Shown: piece after piece, positions 1 through 5,111 of the stretch
How positions within the stretch are numbered: the stretch's first letter is position 1
Layout: each line of letters opens with the position of its first letter
Assembly (NCBI GenBank): GCA_910585855.1
Contig: CAJUGZ010000239.1
Location: 1 to 6,686 of the forward strand
Direction: 5' to 3'
Source of the DNA: an uncultured Lachnospiraceae bacterium
GTDB taxonomy: Bacteria > Bacillota_A > Clostridia > Lachnospirales > Lachnospiraceae
DNA: 6,686 bases
Translations under genes and position numbers: made by a program
The notes under the pieces: model-generated
What the model saw: only the letters and a program-made list of their open reading frames with translations
Databases searched by the model: none
Told to the model about the DNA's origin: nothing

Positions 1-92
1 AAGAATGGTGTCTAAACTTTGCGGAAAACTTGTTCTGTAATAAAATATAATTTCTACTGCGTAAGTTTATTCTGAGAAATTAAAAAAAGTAC

Positions 93-120
93 TTGACATT
101 TAAAAAGAGATGAGTATAAT
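93..120 (+). promoter_or_regulatory. sigma-A promoter of tRNA-Asn
   Basis: A perfect -35 box TTGACA (93-98) and a perfect -10 box TATAAT (115-120) are separated by 16 bp, about 35 bp upstream of the tRNA. This is a near-consensus housekeeping promoter, as expected for a strongly expressed stable RNA. The AT-rich stretch before it (81-92) could act as an UP element; that part is inference. Confidence 0.85.
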
Positions 121-154
121 AATGATATATAAATTCTTACAAAAATAAGAATAT

Positions 155-226
155 TCCTCGATAGCTCAATGGTAGAGCACACGGCTGTTAACCGTGGGGT
201 TGTAGGTTCGAGCCCTACTCGGGGAG
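155..226 (+). tRNA. tRNA-Asn (anticodon GTT)
   Basis: The 72-nt sequence folds into a full cloverleaf. The acceptor stem is 155-161 with 219-225 (one T-G wobble). The D stem is GCTC/GAGC (164-167/175-178). The anticodon stem is CACGG/CCGTG (180-184/192-196) around loop CTGTTAA, which places anticodon GTT at 187-189. The T stem is GTAGG/CCTAC (202-206/214-218) with loop TTCGAGC. The discriminator is G226, as is usual for tRNA-Asn. The CCA tail is not encoded (TAC follows), so it must be added by nucleotidyltransferase. The gene stands alone with its own promoter and terminator rather than in a tRNA cluster. Confidence 0.97.
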
Positions 227-229
227 TAC

Positions 230-264
230 AAAAACCTGTAAATATATTATTTGCAGGTTTTTTT
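230..264 (+). terminator. Intrinsic terminator of tRNA-Asn
   Basis: A 14-bp stem (230-243 with 249-262, one T-G wobble) with a 5-nt loop is built on AAAACCTG/CAGGTTTT and runs into seven T residues (258-264). It starts 4 nt after the tRNA, so this is a single-gene transcription unit. Confidence 0.9.
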
Positions 265-308
265 GTGTATATGGGTAGGGGAAAAAGTTTTGCTCTACTT
301 GATTTATT

Positions 309-346
309 TTGGTCAACTACCCATCACCCAAAGGCAGTGGGTTTTC
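309..346. mobile_element. Possible IS200/IS605-type end remnant (hairpin)
   Basis: The stretch TTGGTCAACTACCCATCACC (309-328) is followed by AAAGG and CAGTGGGTTTTC. It has the layout of a subterminal hairpin of IS200/IS605-family elements in Clostridia: GTCAAC, then ACCCA, a short loop, TGGGT and TTTC. The stem is degenerate (ACCCAT with GTGGGT, then mismatches). No tnpA or tnpB reading frame remains nearby, so at most this is a scar or a minimal non-autonomous derivative. The family match rests on pattern memory only. Confidence 0.3.
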
Positions 347-374
347 ATTTATGATAATAGTATAGAAACGGGAA

Positions 375-406
375 AGCCCGCAGACAGGGGGAACTATCTG
401 CGGGCT
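375..406 (+). terminator. 10-bp GC-rich hairpin, terminator-like
   Basis: A perfect 10-bp stem AGCCCGCAGA/TCTGCGGGCT (375-384/397-406) closes a 12-nt loop containing GGGGG. Only a weak T stretch follows (CATTTA), so termination is uncertain. It could instead be part of the folded structure continuing to 483. Confidence 0.4.
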
Positions 407-421
407 CATTTAGGGGATATA

Positions 422-483
422 TGGTCAAAAACTTGACCAGACCAATATTGTTTTGAAAAATCAAAACAATGGGGAAATGGTCT
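422..483. repeat. Cluster of nested and competing inverted repeats
   Basis: Three stems can be read directly. TGGTCAA/TTGACCA (422-428/433-439) is a 7-bp stem with a 4-nt loop. ATTGTTTTGA/TCAAAACAAT (447-456/461-470) is a perfect 10-bp stem with an AAAA loop. AGACCA/TGGTCT (439-444/478-483) encloses the second stem. TGGTC at 422-426 can also pair with GACCA at 440-444, so alternative folds are possible. There is no T-run after the stems. Function unknown. Confidence 0.5.
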
Positions 484-794
484 TAAACGAAAATTCGATA
501 AAAGCATATTTATTGTTGTTCCTTTTCAAACGCTTCCGTTCGTATCGGAACATCATTATAATACATGAAAAACAAAAAAGAATCTACGAAAAATTTGCTT
601 AAACGACACTAAATTACAGATTTTTTGTCCCTTTTGTAGAATTATAGGGATAACAGATAGGGGTTGGGGTACTGGAATTTGTGAAAAAGAGTAAATTTTT
701 ATGAAATAAATGAATAATCGAAGAAAGTATGATAGACTAATAAAGAGAGAAAAGATTCTTTTAATAAATACAAAGGAAAGACAGGAAAGTTAGA

Positions 795-1625
795 ATGAGA
801 GAAGAAATGTTTAGTATTACAAAAGTAAGAAGAGAAGCTTATTTTTCTATGAAAGATTCGCATATTCATGTAAACGAATATGAAGTTTATTTTTTATTAA
901 CCGGAAAACGGCGTTTTTTTGTAGAACATACATTATATACATTGGAAAAAGGGGATATTCTTCTGATTGAAAAAGGAAATATTCATCGTTCTATGTGTGC
1001 ACAGGATAATGCATTGCCACATGAACGGTATGTCATTCGTTTTACAAAGGAATATTTGCAGCTTTTCCAGGAAGTATATGGAGCGGAATTTTTAAAAAAG
1101 TGTTTTCAGCAGCCTCATATTAAAATTCCGATTCAGCGAAGAGAATATATTTTAAATTTATTTGAGCGAATGGAGGCAGAGAAAAAAAATATGGATGAAT
1201 ATTCCATACTTTTAATTAAAGGTTATCTGCATGAACTGCTGGTATTTTTTCTGCGTTATCAAAAGATACAGGAAACAGGAATGGAAGAATTAGATGAGAT
1301 GGATGAAGCCATTCAAAGTGTAGCGAGATATATCAGTGAAAATTATAACAGTAATATTAGTTTAAATGATGCTGCAAAACGAGCCAATATGAGTCCGACT
1401 TATTTTTCAAGAAAATTTAAACGGGTGACAGGATTTGGATTTAAAGAGTATCTCTGCAATATTCGTTTAAAAGAAGCGGAGAAACTCTTACTTCAGACAA
1501 AAGACAGCATCACAGAGATTGCTCTGCAAAGCGGTTTTAATGACAGCAATTATTTTGGAGATGTATTTAAAAAAGCAAGAGGGATGTCACCACACCAATA
1601 TCGAAAAAATAAGGGGATTTTATAA
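795..1625 (+). CDS. AraC-family transcriptional regulator (cupin + HTH)
   Basis: This 276-residue protein has the standard two-part AraC layout. Residues about 20-85 form a cupin-like sensing domain (HIHVNEYEVYFLLTG, then YTLEKGDILLIEKGNIHR), which in this family binds a small ligand, often a sugar. Residues about 170-272 form the DNA-binding domain with two helix-turn-helix units: the first near ISLNDAAKRANMSPTYFSRKFK (188-209), the second near SITEIALQSGFNDSNYFGDVFKK (238-260), ending with the family signature GMSPHQYRK. The ATG at 795 is preceded by AGGAAAG (783-789) at good spacing; another ATG at 807 has no better site. No transporter or sugar enzyme lies next to it, so its regulon and ligand cannot be inferred. 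It is probably monocistronic. No normal terminator follows: its stop codon lies inside an AT-rich inverted repeat (1618-1637). Confidence 0.93.
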   Translation: MREEMFSITKVRREAYFSMKDSHIHVNEYEVYFLLTGKRRFFVEHTLYTLEKGDILLIEKGNIHRSMCAQDNALPHERYVIRFTKEYLQLFQEVYGAEFLKKCFQQPHIKIPIQRREYILNLFERMEAEKKNMDEYSILLIKGYLHELLVFFLRYQKIQETGMEELDEMDEAIQSVARYISENYNSNISLNDAAKRANMSPTYFSRKFKRVTGFGFKEYLCNIRLKEAEKLLLQTKDSITEIALQSGFNDSNYFGDVFKKARGMSPHQYRKNKGIL

Positions 1626-1858
1626 AATTTTTTGTAGTAGAGTTTTAGATTTTTTTGGGGAGGACGCCAAACGCTGAAGGAAGGTCTGCTCCGGGCCCGC
1701 TCTCGCTTAGCATTTCCTCGTAGCGGATACTAAGGTGCTAAAATACAGCACCCAAGTGCCGACGGGAAATGATGACCCTGCGCAGACTTTCCTTCAGCGT
1801 TTGGCTGTGTATTTCTGCCGGAAAATAAAAAATTTGCTACAAAAAATATTTTATAAAA
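1618..1858. repeat. AT-rich inverted repeat flanking structured element copy A
   Basis: The left arm at 1618-1637 and the right arm at 1837-1858 are complementary except for a 2-nt insertion in the right arm (left TTTTATAAAAT then TTTTTGTAG; right, reversed, TTTTATAAAATA then TTTTTTGTAG). Together they enclose the GC-rich element at 1661-1805. The left arm overlaps the last codon and TAA stop of the AraC-type gene. The arms could be terminal repeats of a small mobile element of about 240 bp, or the base of a very long hairpin. Confidence 0.55.
1661..1805 (+). repeat. Structured GC-rich element, copy A (candidate ncRNA or palindromic repeat)
   Basis: A 24-bp outer stem (1666-1689 with 1782-1805, one G-T wobble) encloses a 92-nt core. 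Inside the core are GGG/CCC (1693-1695/1776-1778), CATTTCC/GGAAATG (1711-1717/1765-1771) and a terminal hairpin GGTGCT/AGCACC (1734-1739/1747-1752) with loop AAAATAC. Two core blocks, 1690-1727 (38 nt) and 1754-1779 (26 nt), recur exactly, on the opposite strand, in copy B. The element is much richer in GC than its surroundings and has no open reading frame of note. The plus orientation is a convention chosen because both copies start GAGGACGCCAAA in that reading; the transcribed strand is unknown. Confidence 0.75.
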
Positions 1859-1934
1859 GCCAAGAAGCAATCAGATTGTAATTGTAAAAGTGTAAATATT
1901 TTTATAACAATATGTTTTCTGGCTGGAAGAAACA

Positions 1935-2080
1935 GCTAAAATCGGAAGGCGGGTCTATGAAGGGTCATCATTTCCCGTCGGCACTTAGGCACGGTATTTT
2001 CGTGCCTTATGTGTCCGCTACGAGGAAATGCTAAGCGAGAGCGGGCCCGGAATAGACTTGCCTTCCGATTTTGGCGTCCT
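1935..2080 (-). repeat. Structured GC-rich element, copy B (inverted relative to A)
   Basis: A 23-bp outer stem (1935-1957 with 2053-2075, with G-T wobbles) encloses a core whose blocks at 2014-2051 and 1961-1986 are exact reverse complements of the two conserved blocks of copy A. Read on the minus strand, the terminal hairpin is GGCACG/CGTGCC with the same AAAATAC loop as copy A. Three of its six base pairs differ from copy A, each by a compensatory change. The outer stem also differs in sequence while still pairing. This pattern argues for selection on an RNA (or single-strand DNA) fold. The family is not recognised. Confidence 0.75.
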
Positions 2081-2110
2081 CGATTTTGGTGTCCTCAATT
2101 TTAGCATCCT
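2066..2110. repeat. Three 15-bp tandem repeats at the edge of copy B
   Basis: Three head-to-tail 15-bp units are visible: CGATTTTGGCGTCCT (2066-2080), CGATTTTGGTGTCCT (2081-2095) and CAATTTTAGCATCCT (2096-2110). The first is part of the outer stem of copy B. The third contains ATTTTAGC (2098-2105), the exact complement of the left-arm start at 1935-1942, so the left arm can pair with more than one unit. Confidence 0.85.
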
Positions 2111-2137
2111 GTTTTGTTTTCAATTAAAAAGCTGTAT

Positions 2138-2169
2138 AAAAGGAAACAGTAACCTCTGTATTCCTTTTT
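2138..2169. terminator. Bidirectional terminator-like hairpin upstream of dpaA
   Basis: AAAAGGAA plus ACAG (2138-2149) pairs with CTGT plus TTCCTTTT (2156-2168), with one bulged A at 2160 and a 6-nt loop, and a T-run follows on the plus strand. It would shield dpaA from upstream readthrough. The -35 position of the predicted dpaA promoter falls in the loop. Confidence 0.55.
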
Positions 2170-2179
2170 ACATATGATA
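2152..2179 (+). promoter_or_regulatory. Predicted sigma-K (mother-cell) promoter of dpaAB
   Basis: CATATGATA at 2171-2179 fits the sigma-K -10 pattern CATANNNTA fully. AC at 2152-2153 lies 17 bp upstream, matching the sigma-K -35 pattern. In Bacillus subtilis the homologous spoVF operon is transcribed by sigma-K in the mother cell, so site and gene function agree. A TATAAT at 2178-2183 could alternatively serve sigma-A, but no TTGACA-like box lies at the right distance. Confidence 0.6.
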
Positions 2180-2217
2180 TAATATAAAAACCGCAATATT
2201 CTGAAAGGAAAATTTTT

Positions 2218-2970
2218 ATGACAGCTTATCTTTTAATTGGTCAGGATAAACGGTTAGAGGAACTTTACGAAATGTTAAAGGAAAAGGGAAAACAGGTCAT
2301 GTATGTTCAGGAGGAACAGGAAATAGAGGCATTGACACGTTATCCGATAGAACAAGGGAAAAAGACCGTTTGTGTAGTCGGAAAAATACCACAGGACATA
2401 GAAACTGCTCTGAAAGAGAAAGGGGCAGTTTTTTTTCATATGCTGACAGATAAAAGATGTAAGAGTTTTAATGCAGTTGCAACAGCGGAGGGAGCGATTG
2501 CTCATGCGATTGTGATGAGTCCGTGGAATATAGAGGACAGTGCAGTTTGTATTGTAGGATTTGGAACATGCGGCAGTGTATTGGCAGAAAAATGTAAGGC
2601 ATTGGGAGCAAAAACTACAGTAGTGGTTCGAAGACAAGAAATGGCTAAAGCTGCTGCAAAGGCGGGACATCAAGTGATTTGGACAGAAGAATTTGCAGAA
2701 AAGGCAGGCACATTTCGATATCTGTTTAATACTGTTCCGGCTGTGCTGATTACGGATTCTGTTTTGAAAAAACTAAGGAAAGATGTGATTTTGATTGATA
2801 TTGCATCTAATGAAGGCGGGGTGGATTATAAGGCAGCAGCGGTTCGGCAGATAAAAGCGGTTCAGATTTTAAGAATTCCCGGACGTTTTGCGGCAAAGTC
2901 CTCCGCAAAAAAACTATTTGAAATTTTACTGGCGCAGGAGGAATCAACTGCTCTAGTTGAGCAGGAGTAA
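2218..2970 (+). CDS. dpaA: Dipicolinate synthase subunit A (SpoVFA-like)
   Basis: DpaA and DpaB together convert the product of dihydrodipicolinate synthase to dipicolinic acid in the mother cell; the acid is then loaded into the spore core as its calcium chelate. The 250-residue protein has a C-terminal Rossmann domain with the nucleotide-binding turn VGFGTCGS (113-120). It keeps family segments NAVATAEGAIAHAI (85-98), FNTVPAVLITDSVL (170-183), LIDIASNEGGVDY (192-204) and IPGRFAAKSSAKKLFEIL (220-237), which line up with my recall of B. subtilis SpoVFA. It is roughly 45 residues shorter than that protein (about 297), all in the N-terminal half. The ATG at 2218 follows AAAGGA (2204-2209) at good spacing. 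It is followed after 40 nt by dpaB, giving the conserved two-gene order. The lysine-pathway gene that follows dpaAB in Bacillus is absent here. Confidence 0.9.
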   Translation: MTAYLLIGQDKRLEELYEMLKEKGKQVMYVQEEQEIEALTRYPIEQGKKTVCVVGKIPQDIETALKEKGAVFFHMLTDKRCKSFNAVATAEGAIAHAIVMSPWNIEDSAVCIVGFGTCGSVLAEKCKALGAKTTVVVRRQEMAKAAAKAGHQVIWTEEFAEKAGTFRYLFNTVPAVLITDSVLKKLRKDVILIDIASNEGGVDYKAAAVRQIKAVQILRIPGRFAAKSSAKKLFEILLAQEESTALVEQE

Positions 2971-3010
2971 ATAAAATACTTGCGCTGGGATAGGAAAAGA
3001 GGGATTCCTT

Positions 3011-3616
3011 ATGAGATTATATGAGAAAAGAATAGGAATGGCATTGACTGGTTCCTTTTGTATGTATGAGAAGATCTATGTAGAAATGAAACATTTGGTA
3101 GAGGAAGGTGCAAAAGTAACGCCGATTTTTTCGAATCATGCGAAGAGTATTGATTCTCGTTTTGGAAAGGCGGAGGATTTTTTAAAAAAGGCAGAAGAAA
3201 TTACCGGAAATAAACCAATTCTTACGATACCAGAGGCAGAGCCGATTGGACCGAAAAATTTATTGGATATTTTGTTAATTGCTCCTTGTACTGGAAATAC
3301 ATTGGCAAAATTTGCAAATGGAATTACCGATTCTCCTGTGCTGATGGCGGCAAAGTCGCATTTAAGAAATAATCGTCCGCTGGTAATTTCACTTTCAAGC
3401 AATGATTCCCTTAGTATGAATTTAAAAAATATTGGGGTATTGATGAATACAAAAAATGTATATTTTGTTCCGTTTGGTCAGGATAGCTGTGTTGGAAAAC
3501 CAAATTCTATGATTGCTCATACGGATTTGATTCTTTCTACACTAGAAGAGGCATTAGAAGGCAAACAGATACAGCCGGTTATCCTTAGTCCGATTCATCA
3601 ATGTTTTGGACGTTAA
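3011..3616 (+). CDS. dpaB: Dipicolinate synthase subunit B (SpoVFB-like flavoprotein)
   Basis: This is the second subunit of dipicolinate synthase, a member of the flavoprotein (HFCD-type) fold family that works with DpaA during spore formation. The 201-residue length equals the family norm (about 200). The N-terminal segment IGMALTGSFCMYEK (8-21) holds the TGS flavin-binding turn. The second signature APCTGNTLAKFANGITDSPV (91-110) and VLMAAKSHLRNNRPLVIS (110-127) are typical of SpoVFB. The start ATG at 3011 is preceded by AGAGGGA (2998-3004). The short inverted repeat AGGAA/TTCCT (2992-2996/3005-3009) would put this ribosome binding site in a hairpin loop, which may be chance. It lies 40 nt after dpaA with no terminator between, so they are an operon, ended by the hairpin at 3633. 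Confidence 0.92.
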   Translation: MRLYEKRIGMALTGSFCMYEKIYVEMKHLVEEGAKVTPIFSNHAKSIDSRFGKAEDFLKKAEEITGNKPILTIPEAEPIGPKNLLDILLIAPCTGNTLAKFANGITDSPVLMAAKSHLRNNRPLVISLSSNDSLSMNLKNIGVLMNTKNVYFVPFGQDSCVGKPNSMIAHTDLILSTLEEALEGKQIQPVILSPIHQCFGR

Positions 3617-3632
3617 AAGATTAAGATAAAAG

Positions 3633-3677
3633 AAACTGCTGTACCAGAAAGATAATTGTAGGTACAGCGGTTTTTTT
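3633..3677. terminator. Bidirectional terminator between convergent operons
   Basis: A 13-bp stem AAACTGCTGTACC/GGTACAGCGGTTT (3633-3645/3661-3673, one T-G wobble) has a 15-nt loop. It is followed by T7 on the plus strand and by a T-rich run (TTTCTTTTA) on the minus strand. It ends dpaAB, and also the minus-strand operon, whose last stop codon (TAA, 3676-3678 on the plus coordinate) overlaps the T-run. Confidence 0.9.
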
Positions 3678-4194
3678 AATGACGGTTTAGAGCTGCCATA
3701 ACATAAGAATAGATATCCTGACAGCCGTTTCGCCAGTTTAAACACATTTGCTCTGCATGTTCTTCTGTCGGTACACAGAGATGGAGTTCTATTAAAATGG
3801 ATGTTCCTTCTTTTACCTGACAGTGGACGATATAGTCTTTTTCAGGAGCAGGATAGTATTCTGCCGTTATATTGAGTTCTTTTCGCAGTTCATATTTATT
3901 TTCTATCAAATAGATATCGACTTCTTCTTTGATGGAATTTGACAGCCGGTTTTCAAAAAATTCCAGAGATTTTTTTCCTTGCGGCGTGATTTGATAGTAA
4001 GTGGTATGAAGCATACATTTTGTGTGGATCAAATTGGTATCTAGAAGATCCGACAATATTTGCTGCAGAGTAAAGTAATTGGTGTATTCTTTTTCTAGAA
4101 TAAAATTAGTAATCTGAGCATTGCTGAGAGGGAATGTTGCTTTATTTAACATATATAATATAATTAATTTATAGAGGATGAGTATTTCCGGCAT
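3676..4194 (-). CDS. DUF4364 family winged-helix protein
   Basis: The 172-residue protein matches the DUF4364 family, a Clostridia-type family of unknown function. Residues about 5-75 form a winged helix-turn-helix: an N-terminal helix (LILYKLIILYMLNKA), helices around LSNAQITNFILE and FTLQQILSDLLDTNLI, then a wing ending YYQITPQGKKSL (66-77). This resembles PadR/MarR-like DNA-binding domains. Residues about 95-170 are a second alpha/beta domain (RKELNITAEYYPAPEKDYIVHCQV, EGTSILIELHLCVPT, ending YSYVMAALNRH) that may bind a partner or ligand. Its ATG lies inside the 3' end of the radical SAM gene (26-nt overlap, different frame) and has a strong AAGGAGA site just upstream. It is therefore the third gene of the operon. 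A regulatory role is inferred from the fold only. Confidence 0.85.
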   Translation of the reverse strand: MPEILILYKLIILYMLNKATFPLSNAQITNFILEKEYTNYFTLQQILSDLLDTNLIHTKCMLHTTYYQITPQGKKSLEFFENRLSNSIKEEVDIYLIENKYELRKELNITAEYYPAPEKDYIVHCQVKEGTSILIELHLCVPTEEHAEQMCLNWRNGCQDIYSYVMAALNRH

Positions 4195-5110
4195 AAAATC
4201 TCCTTCCCTGATAGGCGTGGCGCAGTTTCATTTCTCGATGAAGTGCATTTAAAATCCCTCGTTTATTTTGACTCCATAGAGGAGCAAGCAGCAGATTTTT
4301 TGGACCGTCTCCGGTGACTCGGTGGATAACAGTTTGCGGGGAAAGCCGTTCAATACATTGAATAAGAATCGAAAGGTATTCTTCTTGTGTAAGAATAGGA
4401 AACGGCTGTTTTTGATAGAGTTCTGCTAACTGTGTGCCACGTAAAATATGCAGAAGCTGCAGTTTAATGCCGTCACAGCCAATCTGATTGAGATAGTCGA
4501 TGCTTTCTAGCATATCTGTTTGTGTTTCATAAGGAAGCCCAAGAATCATATGAGTAATTACCGTAATGTTTCGTTTTTTTAGACGTAGTACGGCATCTTG
4601 ATAAACAGAGAGCGGATAGCCACGGTGAATAAAGTCTGCAGTTTTGGAATGAATGGTCTGCAGTCCTAATTCTATCCATACTGGTTTTTGGCAGTTGAGT
4701 TCTTCTAGTAAATCTAAAATAGGTTCTTCTAGACAATCGGGACGTGTAGCAATAGAAAGAACGACAATATCTGGATGAGAGATAGCTTCTGTAAATAAGC
4801 GGCGTAAAGTTGAAATAGGTGCATAGGTATTAGTGTATGCCTGAAAATAGGCTATATAGTGGCTGCAGTGACGTTTTTGCTGGATACGTACTTTTTCTTG
4901 CTCGATCTGTTCGGTAATAGAGAGCAGGCGGGAAGCAGCAAAATCGCCTGAACCGCCTGCACTGCAAAAGATACAGCCTCCTGTTCCAATCGTTCCGTCT
5001 CGATTGGGGCAAGTCATTCCACCGTCTAAAGCAACCCGATAGATTTTTTCTCCGAATGTTTGCTTTAGATAAAAGTCCAATGAATAATAGGGTTTTCCAT
5101 TCCAATCCAT
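4169..5110 (-). CDS. TIGR01212 family radical SAM protein (YtqA/YhcC-like)
   Basis: The 313-residue protein carries the radical SAM cluster motif as CPNRDG...GGCIFC: Cys34, Cys46 and Cys49 (CX11CX2C), which bind the 4Fe-4S cluster that cleaves S-adenosylmethionine. Other family signatures are YSLDFYLKQTFGEKIYRVALDGG (9-31), YFQAYTNTYAP (88-98), SIATRPDCL (119-127), ELGLQTIHSKT (147-157), THMILGLPYET (186-196), KLQLLHILRGTQLA (216-229) and HRVTGDGPKNLLLAPLWS (263-280). B. subtilis YtqA belongs to this family and has been linked to tRNA wobble-uridine side-chain modification; whether this protein does the same is inference, and the usual methyltransferase neighbour ytqB is not in the window. 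The ATG is 1 nt after the malic enzyme stop (TAATATG) and has no Shine-Dalgarno site, so translation probably depends on reinitiation. Its 3' end overlaps the DUF4364 gene. Confidence 0.9.
   Translation of the reverse strand: MDWNGKPYYSLDFYLKQTFGEKIYRVALDGGMTCPNRDGTIGTGGCIFCSAGGSGDFAASRLLSITEQIEQEKVRIQQKRHCSHYIAYFQAYTNTYAPISTLRRLFTEAISHPDIVVLSIATRPDCLEEPILDLLEELNCQKPVWIELGLQTIHSKTADFIHRGYPLSVYQDAVLRLKKRNITVITHMILGLPYETQTDMLESIDYLNQIGCDGIKLQLLHILRGTQLAELYQKQPFPILTQEEYLSILIQCIERLSPQTVIHRVTGDGPKNLLLAPLWSQNKRGILNALHREMKLRHAYQGRRFYAGNTHPL
4199..4205 (-). promoter_or_regulatory. Ribosome binding site of the DUF4364 gene
   Basis: On the minus strand AAGGAGA sits about 4-5 nt before the ATG at 4194, inside the radical SAM coding sequence. 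A strong dedicated site in an overlap supports this start and the reality of the 26-nt overlap. Confidence 0.75.
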
Positions 5111-5111
5111 A

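Larger units (their letters stand above)
265..794. other. Gene-free region with several hairpins
   Basis: No convincing coding sequence lies between the tRNA terminator and the AraC-type gene; the short open frames here start inside the tRNA or its terminator and look like no known protein. The region holds an IS200/IS605-like hairpin (309-346), a 10-bp GC-rich stem (375-406), a cluster of stems (422-483), and a small stem TTCCG/CGGAA (534-538/546-550) that competes with TGTTCC/GGAACA (517-522/547-552). A TATAAT at 557-562 has no good -35 partner. From about 565 to 794 I see only AT-rich sequence leading to the araC-type start, with a possible weak -10 (TATGAT, 728-733). Confidence 0.6.

Noticed and set aside
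1..50. Possible tail of a coding sequence at the window start
   Set aside because: Two frames run a few codons to a stop (ending at 40 and 50), but too little is present to distinguish a gene end from chance.
169..436. Two overlapping 61-codon open frames after the tRNA
   Set aside because: They begin within the tRNA gene or its terminator, lack ribosome sites and resemble no protein; they are by-products of structured non-coding DNA.
641..660. TAGGGATAACAG, similar to the I-SceI homing endonuclease site
   Set aside because: Only the first 12 of 18 bases match and there is no intron or homing gene nearby; coincidence.
1690..1781. Hammerhead-like core (AAATGATGACC) in the structured element
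   Set aside because: The invariant C before TGATGA is replaced by A, and no matching GAA strand or three-helix junction is in place, so it is not a hammerhead ribozyme.
1661..2080. CRISPR array interpretation of the repeats
   Set aside because: There are only two copies, inverted and about 145 bp long with internal stems; there is no regular short direct repeat and spacer pattern and no cas gene.
2275..2673. 132-codon minus-strand frame opposite dpaA
   Set aside because: It is antisense to a clear family member, and its composition (Ser/Cys/Phe-rich) reflects complementing AAG/GAA-rich codons.
4527..5105. Minus-strand frames of 69 and 91 codons within the radical SAM gene
   Set aside because: They are alternate-frame shadows of a gene with full family signatures.
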